Notes: generated by a model from the letters alone, not told the origin. DNA of 64,000 bases from UBA6918 sp040754425 (GCA_040754425.1 JBFMCR010000014.1:124001-188000); one strand, 5' to 3'. Positions 54,632 through 63,241 are shown, counted from the stretch's first letter. Made by a program: numbers and translations.

Positions 54632-55168
54632 ATGGGCCACCGCCTCTCCAAAATCACCACCCGCACCGGCGACGACGGCAGCACCGGGCTTGCCGACAAG
54701 ACGCGCGTGCGCAAGGACCATCCGCGCGTGGAGGCGATCGGCGAGGTGGACGAACTCAACAGCCACCTCGGCCTGCTGTTGACCGAGCCGCTGCCCGAGG
54801 AGATGCGCGCCCTGCTTGGCCGGATACAGCAGCACCTGTTCGATCTCGGCGGCGAGCTGGCGATGCCGGCGTTTTGCGGCATTGCCGAAGCCAAGCTGGC
54901 CATGCTGGACGAGGCGATCGAGCGCTACAACGCGAGCCTGCCGCCGCTCAAGGAATTCGTTCTGCCCGGCGGCAGCCGCGCGGCTGCGCTGGCGCATGTC
55001 TGCCGCACGGTATGCCGCAGGGCCGAACGCCGGCTGGTTGCGCTTGCAGGCAGCGAGAGGCTTTCGCCGCTGCTGATCCGGTATCTCAACCGCCTGTCCG
55101 ACCTGCTGTTCGTGCTGGCGCGCACGCTCAACCAGGGCAGCGAGCCGGCGCAGTGGCAGAAAAGCTGA
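54632..55168 (+). CDS. Cob(I)alamin adenosyltransferase, PduO type
   Basis: Makes adenosylcobalamin from cob(I)alamin and ATP. The 178-residue product starts MGHRLSKITTRTGDDGSTGL, the N-terminal ATP-binding signature of the PduO/MMAB family, and has the later RRAERRLVAL and YLNRLSDLLFVLAR segments that bind cobalamin and ATP. The ATG at 54632 matches the family start; an in-frame ATG at 54563 adds a non-conserved extension. No corrinoid-synthesis genes are near. Its stop directly abuts that of the convergent DUF4202 gene. Confidence 0.94.
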   Translation: MGHRLSKITTRTGDDGSTGLADKTRVRKDHPRVEAIGEVDELNSHLGLLLTEPLPEEMRALLGRIQQHLFDLGGELAMPAFCGIAEAKLAMLDEAIERYNASLPPLKEFVLPGGSRAAALAHVCRTVCRRAERRLVALAGSERLSPLLIRYLNRLSDLLFVLARTLNQGSEPAQWQKS

Positions 55169-55777
55169 TCATTCGTCCCGAATCGATTTCAGAATCAGCG
55201 GCACCAGCGCTTCCGGCAGCCTGATCTTGCCGCTCAGAGCGAACTCGTGCGCCTCCTTGGACATCTTCTGCCAGGTCTTGCGGATGATGCCGATCCATTT
55301 TTCCTCGTCGTATTCGGGATGCTGGCCGGCGAAACCCAGCATGTAATGCTCGATGAAGACGAGGTCGACCACGTCCTCCAGCAATTGCGTCTCGGGATTG
55401 ACCTTGATGCCTCGCTTGCCGACGGCGGCCTGCACGCGCGCGATCATGTCGTCGTCATAGCCGGCTTCCTTCATCAGGCGGCCTGCGGTTTCGGCGTGGT
55501 ACTTGTAAAGCCCGGTGCGCCATTGCAGGTAGCCGGTGCGGTCCATGGGATAGTTGCTGCGCGGCACCTTCCAGCGCTCGATGTGCTGGGCGCGCACCGC
55601 CAGCTTCACCGTCTCGGAGGCGTCGGGCGCGAAACGCTCGAGCATTTCGCTCATGCGCTGCGCGTAGAGCAGTTCTTTCGGATATTCCCTGCCGTCGACG
55701 GTTTCCTTGTTCGGATCGGCGGCGTTGGCGGCATCGAAAAGCGCAATGGCGCGCTCGAATCGTTGGCTGTCAGTCAT
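55169..55777 (-). CDS. DUF4202 family protein
   Basis: A 202-residue soluble protein (MTDSQRFERAIALFDAAN). The residues RAQHIERWKVPRSNYP, YHAETAGRLMKEAGYD and LEDVVDLVFIEHYM carry conserved His, Glu and Asp that give it an HD-domain-like look. To my knowledge this family is uncharacterised. The ATG at 55777 follows GAGGAAAGAG; a longer start at 55807 is less convincing. The gene follows proB and CNP1-like on the same strand after a probable terminator. Confidence 0.82.
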   Translation of the reverse strand: MTDSQRFERAIALFDAANAADPNKETVDGREYPKELLYAQRMSEMLERFAPDASETVKLAVRAQHIERWKVPRSNYPMDRTGYLQWRTGLYKYHAETAGRLMKEAGYDDDMIARVQAAVGKRGIKVNPETQLLEDVVDLVFIEHYMLGFAGQHPEYDEEKWIGIIRKTWQKMSKEAHEFALSGKIRLPEALVPLILKSIRDE

Positions 55778-55795
55778 GTCTCTTTCCTCGTCAGT

Positions 55796-55843
55796 AAAAA
55801 AACGCATTCGGTCGAACCGGGCCTGTCGGCGGCAAAACAGGCC
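55796..55843 (-). terminator. Probable terminator after proB
   Basis: On the minus strand GGCCTGT...ACAGGCC and a small CGGTTCGACCG hairpin are followed by GCGTTTTTTT. The stem adjoining the T-run is short, so strength is uncertain. Confidence 0.4.
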
Positions 55844-55847
55844 GTCC

Positions 55848-56975
55848 TTACAGCCTTACCATATTGTCGCGGTGTATCAGTTCGGGTTCGTCCACGTAGC
55901 CCAGCAAGGATTCGATCTCGGCGCTGGGCCGGCCGGCGATGCGGCGCGCTTCGGCGGCGCCGTAGTTGACAATGCCGCGGGCGATTTCATGGCCATGGCT
56001 GTCGACGCAGGCGATGACATCGCCGCGCTCGAACTCGCCCTGCACCAGTTTGACCCCGACCGGGAGCAGGCTCTTGCCGCCCGCGGCCAGGGCACGGGCC
56101 GCGCCGTCGTCGAGCACCAGGCGCCCGCGCATTTGCAGATGGTCCGCCATCCACTGCTTGCGCGCAGCCAGCGCCGCCTTTTCCGCGATGAGCTGGGTGC
56201 CGATGAGTTCGCCCGCAGCCAGTCTCAACAGCACGTTCGGCTCGCGCCCCGAGGCGATGAGAGTATGTGCGCCGCTGCGCGAGGCGCGCTTCGCCGCCAG
56301 GATCTTGGTCAGCATGCCGCCTGTGCCGATGCCGGAGCCGGCGCCGCCTGCCATGCGTTCGAGTTCCGGGTCGCCCGCGCGCGCTTCATGCACGAACTGC
56401 GCATCCCGGTCCTTTCTCGGGTCGGCCGTGTAAAGCCCCTGCTGGTCGGTCAGGATCACCAGGCAATCGGCCTCGATCAGATTGGTGACCAGCGCACCGA
56501 GGGTATCGTTGTCGCCGAGCCTGATCTCGTCGGTGGACACGGTATCGTTTTCGTTTATCACCGGCACCGCGCGCAGGCCCAGCAGAGTCAGCAGCGTCGT
56601 GCGGGCGTTGAGGTAGCGCGTACGGTCGGCGAGATCCTCGTGGGTCAACAGCACTTGCGCGGCATGCAGCCCGTGTTGCCGGAAAACGCTTTCGTAGGCC
56701 TGCACCAGCCCCATCTGGCCGACGGCAGCGGCGGCCTGCAATTCGTGCAGCGCCCTGGGGCGCTTGCTCCAGCCCAGCCGCTGCATGCCTTCGGCGATCG
56801 CGCCGCTGGAAACCAGCACCACCTGGCGCCCGCCTTCGACCAGTTGCGCAATCTGCTCCGCCCAGCGCGAAAGCGCGGCATGGTCCAGGCCGCGGCCTTC
56901 GTTTGTGACCAGGCTGCTGCCGACCTTGACGACGATGCGGCGGGCCTTGGCCAGCACGGAAACGTCCGATTTCAT
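55848..56975 (-). CDS. proB: Glutamate 5-kinase
   Basis: First enzyme of proline synthesis, phosphorylating glutamate. The 375-residue product has the amino-acid kinase domain (IVVKVGSSLVTNEGRG, LVSSGAIAEGMQRLG, INENDTVSTDEIRLGDND) and a C-terminal PUA domain (about 280-365, LPVGVKLVQGEFERGDVI). The ATG overlaps the stop of the CNP1-like gene by 4 bp. proA is not in the window. Confidence 0.96.
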   Translation of the reverse strand: MKSDVSVLAKARRIVVKVGSSLVTNEGRGLDHAALSRWAEQIAQLVEGGRQVVLVSSGAIAEGMQRLGWSKRPRALHELQAAAAVGQMGLVQAYESVFRQHGLHAAQVLLTHEDLADRTRYLNARTTLLTLLGLRAVPVINENDTVSTDEIRLGDNDTLGALVTNLIEADCLVILTDQQGLYTADPRKDRDAQFVHEARAGDPELERMAGGAGSGIGTGGMLTKILAAKRASRSGAHTLIASGREPNVLLRLAAGELIGTQLIAEKAALAARKQWMADHLQMRGRLVLDDGAARALAAGGKSLLPVGVKLVQGEFERGDVIACVDSHGHEIARGIVNYGAAEARRIAGRPSAEIESLLGYVDEPELIHRDNMVRL

Positions 56976-57496
56976 TGGAACATGCTCTCCCTGGGGCCGC
57001 GCTTGAGATTGCGTATGCCCTGCTCGGCATCGCGGATGGCGATCCAGTCGGGACAGAAATAATCCTCGGACAAAGCCTTGTGATAGGAAAGCAGCGAACG
57101 TTGCTTGAATGGTTCCCAGGCGGCGCGCTTGTTTTCCGTCCAGCTTCCGTCCGCCTGACCGAAACCGTAAATCTTGTACTCTCCGGTATCGCAGCGCATG
57201 CCTTCGTAATTGACGGTGCGGGCGCCGCGCGGGCTTTCGATCACCACGGTGTAACGCACGACGCCGTCCTTGCCCACCGACAGCGAGGCCGTATCGACCA
57301 TGAACTTGTTGCTGGTGGCAGAAGATACTTCGAAGGCAATCAGGTTTTCATTCTTGGGATAGGGCGGCAGGCTAGCGGCCATTTCTTCCCAAGGCGTTTC
57401 GTCTTCGACAAAATCCGGATTCAGGTATTCGACTGCCGGCGCAAGGCCGGGCAGCAGCGCCAGCAAAAAAAAGAATGGACGTTTCATGGCGCCCAT
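56972..57496 (-). CDS. CNP1-like family exported protein
   Basis: A 174-residue protein with a signal peptide (PFFFLLALLPGLAPA). The mature part has the segments PWEEMAASLPPYPKNENLI, FMVDTASLSVGKDGVVRY and VNYEGMRCDTGEYKIYGF that mark the CNP1-like family, named after a neisserial cryptic protein and of unknown function. ATGs at 57496 and 57487 are both possible. It is coupled to proB. Confidence 0.85.
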   Translation of the reverse strand: MGAMKRPFFFLLALLPGLAPAVEYLNPDFVEDETPWEEMAASLPPYPKNENLIAFEVSSATSNKFMVDTASLSVGKDGVVRYTVVIESPRGARTVNYEGMRCDTGEYKIYGFGQADGSWTENKRAAWEPFKQRSLLSYHKALSEDYFCPDWIAIRDAEQGIRNLKRGPRESMFQ

Positions 57497-57509
57497 TTTA
57501 CCCTGCCTG

Positions 57510-57527
57510 CCTGCCGCTTGCGGCAGG
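57510..57527. repeat. Perfect hairpin in the CNP1-like/HbpS divergent gap
   Basis: CCTGCCGC-TT-GCGGCAGG: an 8-bp stem with a 2-nt loop, preceded by an extra CCTGC. It lies in the 70-bp region between two divergent starts. Could be an operator or a small repeat. Confidence 0.4.
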
Positions 57528-57566
57528 TGTGGTTTTCGTCAGCCATTGCACAACCGGGAAAACGTG

Positions 57567-58055
57567 ATGAACAAAAGCCTGATTCCTCTCCTTTTCGTCC
57601 TCGCCCCGATCGCGGCGCGGTCTGCCGACATCGTGCCGGTCAAGCAGATCGGACTGGAACTTGCCGCAAAGATCGCCATGCAAGCCATCGAGGCCTGCCG
57701 CAAGGACGGCTACAGCGTGTCCGCGGTGGTGCTGGACCGCGCCGGGCGCGTACAAGCCGCCCTGCGCGACACCCTGGCTGCGCCCTATACGCTTGAAATC
57801 GCCGAGCGCAAGGCCGGCATGGCCGTGATGTCGGGCATCCCCAGCAGCGACTTCCGCACGGCCCGCGGCGACATCCGGCCAGAACTCAACCATATCGACG
57901 GCCTCATCGTCATGGAAGGCGCCCAGCCCATCCGCGCCGCCGGCAGCCTCATCGGCGCGGTCGGCGTGTCCGGCGCACCCGGCGGCGACAGGGACGACGC
58001 CTGCGCCAAGGCTGCCCTGAAAGCCGTGGAAGAGCGCCTGGAGTTTGCCGATTGA
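57567..58055 (+). CDS. HbpS/GlcG-like exported protein (DUF336)
   Basis: A 162-residue protein with a signal peptide (about 1-20, LIPLLFVLAPIAARSAD). It has the GlcG/HbpS pattern AMQAIEACRKDGYSVSAVVL, DRAGRVQAALRDTLA and GAVGVSGAPGGDRDDACAKAA. Relatives bind haem or act with redox enzymes; the ligand here is not predictable. The stop overlaps the rlmM start by 4 bp (TTGA). Confidence 0.88.
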   Translation: MNKSLIPLLFVLAPIAARSADIVPVKQIGLELAAKIAMQAIEACRKDGYSVSAVVLDRAGRVQAALRDTLAAPYTLEIAERKAGMAVMSGIPSSDFRTARGDIRPELNHIDGLIVMEGAQPIRAAGSLIGAVGVSGAPGGDRDDACAKAALKAVEERLEFAD

Positions 58056-59119
58056 GCGAACCCGCCCTGTCCGGCCTGCTGTTGTATTGCCGCGCCGGCT
58101 TCGAAAAGGAATGCGCGCAGGACATCACCCAGGCGGCGGAGAATCACGGCGTGAACGGCTGGTGCAAGGCGACGCAGGATTCCGGCTGGGTGCTGTTCCA
58201 GCCCGCCGAAGCCGGAGATGTCGGCCTGTTGCGCAAGAAACTGGGCTTCGCGGAGTTGTGCTTTGCCCGTCAGCTGGTTTTCGCCACCCCGGCCTTGAAG
58301 CTGTCGCCGGAAAACCGCCTGCCGCCCTTGCTTGAGGCTGCGGCCGCCTTGCCCGGCCCCTATTCCCGCCTGTGGCTGGAAACCGCCGACACCAACGAAG
58401 CCAAGGAATTGTCGGGCTTCTGCCGCAAGTTCGAACCGCATCTGAAAAGGGCGCTCGACGAGAAAGGTCTGCTCAGGCCGGACCGCCCGCGCCAGCCCAG
58501 ACTGCATCTTTTCCTTACCGATTCCACCACTGCCTACCTGGGCATCAGCCTGCCGGGCAATTCGAGCGACTGGGCCATGGGCATCCCGCGCCTGAAAATG
58601 CCAAGGGAAGCCCCTTCGCGTTCCACGCTCAAGCTTGCCGAAGCCCTGCTGGAGATGCTCTCCGAACAGGAACGCGCCCAATTGAGGCCGGGGCGGCGGG
58701 CGGTCGATCTGGGCGCAGCGCCCGGCGGCTGGACCTGGCAACTGGTCAACCGCGGCATGAAAGTCACTGCCGTCGACAACGGCCCCATGGACAAGGCCTT
58801 GATGGACAGCGGCCTGGTCGAACACCTGCGCGCCGACGGCTTCACTTTCCGGCCGCGCCATCCGGTGGACTGGCTGGTCTGCGACATGGTGGAAAAACCC
58901 GCGCGGGTGGTGGATCTGGTCGCGCGCTGGTTCGAGCGCGGCGACTGCCGCGCCGCGATTTTCAACCTGAAACTGCCCATGAAGCGCCGCTTCGAGGAAG
59001 TTCGGCGCGCGCGCGGGATTTTGCAGGAAAGGCTTGGCAGACTGGAAGGAAACCGGCGCATTGCCGCCCGCCAGCTTTATCACGACCGCGAGGAAGTCAC
59101 CTTAGCCGTCCTCCCCTGA
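58052..59119 (+). CDS. rlmM: 23S rRNA 2'-O-ribose C2498 methyltransferase
   Basis: Modifies C2498 of 23S rRNA with S-adenosylmethionine. The 355-residue product has an N-terminal THUMP-like region and a Rossmann methyltransferase domain with the SAM loop VDLGAAPGGWTWQL, plus VDWLVCDMVEKPAR and FNLKLPMKRRFEEV with the catalytic Lys. It starts at TTG (SEPALSGLLLYCRAG), overlapping the preceding gene. Confidence 0.93.
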   Translation: MSEPALSGLLLYCRAGFEKECAQDITQAAENHGVNGWCKATQDSGWVLFQPAEAGDVGLLRKKLGFAELCFARQLVFATPALKLSPENRLPPLLEAAAALPGPYSRLWLETADTNEAKELSGFCRKFEPHLKRALDEKGLLRPDRPRQPRLHLFLTDSTTAYLGISLPGNSSDWAMGIPRLKMPREAPSRSTLKLAEALLEMLSEQERAQLRPGRRAVDLGAAPGGWTWQLVNRGMKVTAVDNGPMDKALMDSGLVEHLRADGFTFRPRHPVDWLVCDMVEKPARVVDLVARWFERGDCRAAIFNLKLPMKRRFEEVRRARGILQERLGRLEGNRRIAARQLYHDREEVTLAVLP

Positions 59120-59283
59120 GAATCCCTTTGTTGCCGGCTTACAACAATGTTTGGGGATATTTTTAAATTATCACCAGCTACTGGTTTTATTACTTGGATT
59201 TGCTAGAATTTTGCGGGTCGGTTGGACTTCACAATCCCTGACCGATTCAGGATATCCAAACTTTTATTGTTAAGGGAAGACAA

Positions 59284-59529
59284 ATGAAATACTCCGTTCT
59301 GCTGGCCGCTCTGCTGGCCGTTTCCGTGACCGCCTGCGGCAAAAAGGAAGAAGCTGCTGCTCCCGCAGAAACTCCTGCTGCTGAAGCTGCCGCTCCTGCT
59401 GCTGAAGCTCCTGCTGCTGAAGCTCCTGCTGCCGACGCTGCCGCTCCTGCTGCCGACGCTGCCGCGCCCGCTGCCGACGCTGCCGCGCCCGCTGCCGACG
59501 CTGCCGCGCCCGCCGAAGCTGCCAAGTAA
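59284..59529 (+). CDS. Alanine-rich repeat lipoprotein
   Basis: An 81-residue product with a lipoprotein signal (lipobox VTAC, Cys18) and a mature part almost entirely Ala, Pro, Glu and Asp. AEAPA units give way to four heptads ADAAAPA, encoded by a 21-bp tandem repeat (GCCGACGCTGCCGCGCCCGCT). Codon use shifts from GCT/CCT in the first units to GCC/GCG/CCC in the later ones. The AAGGGAAG ribosome-binding site and two following terminators suggest high expression. Function unknown; repeat number is probably variable. Confidence 0.85.
   Translation: MKYSVLLAALLAVSVTACGKKEEAAAPAETPAAEAAAPAAEAPAAEAPAADAAAPAADAAAPAADAAAPAADAAAPAEAAK
59436..59513 (+). repeat. 21-bp tandem repeat inside the Ala-rich lipoprotein gene
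   Basis: About four copies of GCCGACGCTGCCGCGCCCGCT, the first diverged (CTCCTGCT in place of GCGCCCGCT). Being a multiple of three, copy changes would keep the reading frame. Confidence 0.75.
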
Positions 59530-59550
59530 TTCCTGGCGCGAGAGCACAAA

Positions 59551-59576
59551 AGCCGGTCGCAAGACCGGCTTTTTTT
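59551..59576 (+). terminator. Intrinsic terminator 1 after the lipoprotein gene
   Basis: AGCCGGTC-GCAA-GACCGGCT followed by six or more T, with an A-tract upstream. A strong terminator. Confidence 0.88.
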
Positions 59577-59589
59577 ATTCGGGCTCGGC

Positions 59590-59613
59590 GCCGGTCGCAA
59601 GACCGGCTTTTTT
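59590..59613 (+). terminator. Intrinsic terminator 2, near-copy of the first
   Basis: GCCGGTC-GCAA-GACCGGC followed by TTTTTT. Stem, loop and T-tract repeat terminator 1, 39 bp further on. Its T-tract runs into the stop codon of the convergent aminotransferase. Confidence 0.85.
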
Positions 59614-60778
59614 ACGCCCGCTTTCCCGCCAGAAAGTTCCGGATTCGTTCCATCGACTCCTGCAAAACCGGCAAGGGCCGGGTGTAGGCGAAACGCACGT
59701 AGCGCTCCGGCTGAGTCTCGCCGAAATCCACCCCCGGGGTAATGGCCACGCCCACGTCGGCCAGCATGCGCTCGGCAAAAGCAAAACTGTCACCGGCAAA
59801 ACGGCTGACGTCGGCGTAAAGGTAGAATGCGCCCTGCGGCGTGACCGGCAGGCCGAATCCCAGCTCGCGCAGGGCGGGCAGCATAAAATCGCGCCGCGTC
59901 TTCATCTCCAGCCGCCGCGCTTCGAGGATTTCCAGCGTCTCTTCCGAAAATGCCGCCAGCGCGGCGTATTGCGCCGGCGTGGGCGGCGCAAGATAGAGAT
60001 TCTGCGCCAGCCGGTCGATGCCGTTCATCAAGCCCGTCGGCGCTGCCAGCCAGCCCAGGCGCCAGCCGGTCATGTGAAAGTATTTCGAGAAACTGTTGAT
60101 GACGATGACATCGTCCGCATGCGCCAGCGCGGTTTGCGGCGAGCCTTCGTAGACCAGGCCGTGGTAGATCTCGTCGACGATCAGCGTCGCCCCGCGCTTT
60201 GAGCACAGCGCGGTGATGTCGCGGATGTCCTCATCGCGCGCCAGGGTGCCGGTCGGGTTTGAGGGAGATGCGATCAGCACCGCCTTCGTTCTTTCCGTCC
60301 AGTGCTGCTCCACCAGTTGCGGCGTCAACTGGAAAGCGGTTTCCGGCCCCACCGGAATGCGCACCGGGGTGGCATCGATGAAAGCGGCGAAATGACGGTT
60401 GCAGGGGTAACCCGGATCGGCGAGCAGGATTTCGTCGCCGGAGTCGAGCAGCGCGCCCAGCGCCAGCAGCAGCGCGCCCGAAGCGCCGGGCGTCACCGCG
60501 ATGCGTGCCGCCGGCAGTTCGATGCCGTATCTCGTACGGTAGAAGGCTGCAATCGCCTCGCGCAGTTCGGGCAGGCCGAGGGCCGGTGTGTAATGCACGT
60601 CGCCGCCGCGGATGGCCTGCATGGCCGCCTGCAGCATGGGTTCGGGCGTGGGAAAATCCGGTTCGCCCACTTCCAGGTGAATGATGTCGCGCCCCTGTGC
60701 TTCCAGCGCACGGGCCCGCGCCAGGATGTCCATGACATGGAAGGGCGCGATGGCCCGCGCGCGGCGGGAAATGTTCAT
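59612..60778 (-). CDS. PLP-dependent aminotransferase (class I/II)
   Basis: A 388-residue fold type I aminotransferase. The PLP lysine is in SFSKYFHMTGWRLGWL; other landmarks are EVGEPDFPTPEP, SPSNPTGTLA and VDEIYHGLVYE. The closest familiar group is the aspartate/alanine aminotransferase-like set (AlaA/AspC-type and relatives); substrate is not assignable from motifs. The gene stands alone, with a type B palindrome 64 bp upstream. Confidence 0.9.
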   Translation of the reverse strand: MNISRRARAIAPFHVMDILARARALEAQGRDIIHLEVGEPDFPTPEPMLQAAMQAIRGGDVHYTPALGLPELREAIAAFYRTRYGIELPAARIAVTPGASGALLLALGALLDSGDEILLADPGYPCNRHFAAFIDATPVRIPVGPETAFQLTPQLVEQHWTERTKAVLIASPSNPTGTLARDEDIRDITALCSKRGATLIVDEIYHGLVYEGSPQTALAHADDVIVINSFSKYFHMTGWRLGWLAAPTGLMNGIDRLAQNLYLAPPTPAQYAALAAFSEETLEILEARRLEMKTRRDFMLPALRELGFGLPVTPQGAFYLYADVSRFAGDSFAFAERMLADVGVAITPGVDFGETQPERYVRFAYTRPLPVLQESMERIRNFLAGKRA

Positions 60779-60842
60779 TTATCCTGAAAATCGTATTCGA
60801 ACCAGGGGGAACGCGGGGGAGGGGCAAATAAAAACGATTTAA

Positions 60843-60932
60843 ACAAAGAGGACAGGAGAGGACAAGAGGTTCACTGCTTCAAACAGGGAAAGCTCCCAGC
60901 GGTTTTCCTCCTGTCCTCTTGTCCTCCTTGTT
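60843..60932. repeat. Intergenic palindrome, type B copy 3
   Basis: Left arm AACAAAGAGGACAGGAGAGG; right arm CCTCCTGTCCTCTTGTCCTC with CTTGTT. The loop is about 38 bp. The right arm is nearly identical to that of copy 1 (14023-14091). It occupies most of the gap between the thioredoxin-like gene and the aminotransferase. Confidence 0.82.
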
Positions 60933-60976
60933 CAGGCTCTTGATTTTCCTTCCCGTGCGCCCCGTGGTTGTGGTTT

Positions 60977-61345
60977 TTACAATTCTATGCCGTGTTCTGA
61001 CAGAAAGTCGCGCACCCAGTGCTCGGGCTTGGCGCTGTGCCAGCGGCCTTTCAGTTCGCCGTCGATGAACAGCAGCACGGTGGGGAAACCGCGCATGCCG
61101 TAATGGCCGGCGAGCTTCATGTTGTGCCCCTCGTCCACCTCCACTTTCGCCAGCAGGAACTTGCCGCCATAGGCATGCACCACGCGTTCGAGTATGGGCG
61201 TGAGCGCGTTGCAGGGTGGGCACCAGTCGGCCCAGAAGTCCACCAGGATGGGAACGTCCCTGGATGCTTCGACCACATCCTGTTCGAACGCTTCGTAGCT
61301 GGTGTTGAAAATCAGTTCTTCGGTTTTCTTTGCCGTCAGATTCAT
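60977..61345 (-). CDS. Thioredoxin-like protein with a CPPC active site
   Basis: A 122-residue cytoplasmic thioredoxin-fold protein with no signal peptide. The active site WADWCPPCNAL has CPPC instead of the canonical CGPC; GMRGFPTVLLF supplies the cis-Pro. The Pro substitution normally changes the redox potential and rigidity of the site. N-terminal residues (TAKKTEELIFNTSYEAFE) differ from TrxA. The start is the ATG at 61345. It follows rmuC by 19 bp and may share its transcript. Confidence 0.87.
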   Translation of the reverse strand: MNLTAKKTEELIFNTSYEAFEQDVVEASRDVPILVDFWADWCPPCNALTPILERVVHAYGGKFLLAKVEVDEGHNMKLAGHYGMRGFPTVLLFIDGELKGRWHSAKPEHWVRDFLSEHGIEL

Positions 61346-61364
61346 CAATCAAAGTCTCGCTGGG

Positions 61365-62654
61365 TTAATCCTTGTCCGGCAGCAGCGGCTGCCCGGCCTG
61401 CAAATGTTCGAGGTCGACCGACTCGATCTGGCGGAAGCGCTTGCTGATCTTGTCCGAACTGATGCTCACTTCACGCACATCCTCGTTGGCCTGATTGATG
61501 TGCGTGGCGAGCTTCTTCATGCGTTCTTCGAAGCGGCCGAAGTCCTTGCCCAGGCGCGACAGCTCCTCCTTGATGATGTGCACCTGGCGCCGCGTCTCCA
61601 CGTCCTTGATCACCGCGCGCGCGGTGTTGAGCACCGCCATCATGGTGGTCGGCGACACGATCCACACCCGCCGCTGCATGGCGTAGTCGACCAGATCCGC
61701 ATGGTAGGCATGGATCTCGGCGAACACGGCCTCGGCCGGCACGAACATCACCGCGCCGTCGCTGGTCTCGTGCTCGATGATGTACTTCCCGGCGATGTCC
61801 TCGATGTGCTTCTTCACGTCGGCCTTGAAGGCGCGCGTGGCTGCGGTTCTTTCCGACTCTGTCAGCGCGGAGTCGAACATCCTGTTGTAGTTTTCCAGCG
61901 GAAACTTGGAGTCCACCGCCACCTTGCCGGTAGGCTCGGGCAGGGTCAGCAGGCAGTCGGCACGGCTCTTGTTGGACAGCGTCGCCTGGAATTCGTAGCT
62001 GCCCGGCGGCAGGATGTTGCGCACCAGCGCTTCCAGCTGCACTTCGCCGAAGGCGCCGCGCGAGCGCTTGTCGCCCAACAACTCTTGCAAGGTAACAACA
62101 TTGGTGGTAAGACCGTCGATCTTCTTCTGCGCCTCGTCGATGGTGGCGAGCCGCGCCATGACGTTGGCGAAGGTTTCGTTGGTCTTCTTGAAGCCTTCGT
62201 CGAGGCGCTCGCTCACCTTGCCGGAAATTTCCGCGAGGCGCCCGTCCACCACGCCGGAAAGGCGCGCGATGGTGTCCTGGATGAGCTTCTGCTGCTCGCG
62301 TCCCTGGTCGGCAAACGTCGTCAGCGTCTTGTTGAGGAATTCCTGCTGTCCTGTCTTCAACGCATCGCTCGCCGCCGCCAGCGACCGGGTCTGTTCCACG
62401 CGCAAAGCTTCCAGCGCCTGGCGCAGGCGCTCGGCGGTGTCGGCAAGCGCGGCCTGGGTGCGGTCGCTCTGCAGCGCCAGGCCCTGATGCAAGTCTTTCA
62501 GCATGGCCTGGTGCTGTGCGCCCAGCGCTCTTTCCTGCCCGGCTGCCTGTTCTGCCTGGTGGCGCAGCACGGCTCCCAGACGCACCAGCACCCACGCAGC
62601 CAGCGCGACGACCAGCAGCGTGAGAACGACGAGCAGCAACTCGGTATTGGGCAT
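61365..62654 (-). CDS. rmuC: DNA recombination protein RmuC
   Basis: A 429-residue protein with an N-terminal membrane helix (about 5-26, ELLLVVLTLLVVALAAWVLV), a long coiled coil (about 30-190) and the conserved RmuC nuclease-like domain (SRGAFGEVQLEALVRNILP, ADCLLTLPEPTGKVAVDSKFPLEN split over two motifs, VWIVSPTTMMAVLNTAR). RmuC limits recombination at inverted repeats in E. coli, apt for a genome rich in palindromes, though the link is only suggestive. Confidence 0.94.
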   Translation of the reverse strand: MPNTELLLVVLTLLVVALAAWVLVRLGAVLRHQAEQAAGQERALGAQHQAMLKDLHQGLALQSDRTQAALADTAERLRQALEALRVEQTRSLAAASDALKTGQQEFLNKTLTTFADQGREQQKLIQDTIARLSGVVDGRLAEISGKVSERLDEGFKKTNETFANVMARLATIDEAQKKIDGLTTNVVTLQELLGDKRSRGAFGEVQLEALVRNILPPGSYEFQATLSNKSRADCLLTLPEPTGKVAVDSKFPLENYNRMFDSALTESERTAATRAFKADVKKHIEDIAGKYIIEHETSDGAVMFVPAEAVFAEIHAYHADLVDYAMQRRVWIVSPTTMMAVLNTARAVIKDVETRRQVHIIKEELSRLGKDFGRFEERMKKLATHINQANEDVREVSISSDKISKRFRQIESVDLEHLQAGQPLLPDKD

Positions 62655-62677
62655 GAGCAGATTATACTTGCCCGCCT

Positions 62678-63241
62678 ATGCGACTTTATTCGAAGCTTCA
62701 CTTTTTCCTGCTGCTGGCCTCGCTCAGCCTGACCGCCTGCAGTGCCGGCAACACCCAGGTTCTGGAAGGCACGGTCACCGGCATCGCCGACGGCGATACG
62801 CTCTACGTGCTGGATGCGATGCGCAAGAGCCACAAGATCCGTCTGCTCGGCATCGATGCGCCGGAACGCGGCCAGGCCTTCGGCGAAAAATCCAGGCAAT
62901 CGCTCGCCCGTCTCACTTACCGAAAACTCGTCAGCGTGGACTGGCAGGGTCGTGACAACTACGGCCGCATCCTCGGCCGGGTCCGTGTCGCCGCGCCCGA
63001 ATGCCGCCAGACCAGTTGCCCAAAAACCATCGACGCCAATCTGCAGCAGGTAAGATCGGGGCTGGCCTGGTGGAACAGGAAATTCGCCGACGGCCAGTTC
63101 CCCGGCGACGCCCGCGTCTACGAAAAAGCCGAGCGTGCGGCGCGCGCGGCCAGGGCCGGCCTCTGGTCCGAACGCAACCCCGTGCCGCCCTGGCGCTGGC
63201 GCTATGCAAATCGCAACGAAACGGATAAAGTGAGGCCATGA
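62678..63241 (+). CDS. Thermonuclease-family lipoprotein
   Basis: A 187-residue staphylococcal-nuclease-like enzyme. The N-terminus has a lipobox (SLTAC, Cys21), so it is probably anchored in the envelope facing the periplasm or outside. Active-site residues are present: GIADGDTLYVLD, IRLLGIDAPERGQAFGEKS and DNYGRILGRV. A C-terminal region with two Cys (PECRQTSC) and Trp-rich end (PVPPWRWRYANR) is common in proteobacterial members. It diverges from rmuC. Confidence 0.92.
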   Translation: MRLYSKLHFFLLLASLSLTACSAGNTQVLEGTVTGIADGDTLYVLDAMRKSHKIRLLGIDAPERGQAFGEKSRQSLARLTYRKLVSVDWQGRDNYGRILGRVRVAAPECRQTSCPKTIDANLQQVRSGLAWWNRKFADGQFPGDARVYEKAERAARAARAGLWSERNPVPPWRWRYANRNETDKVRP

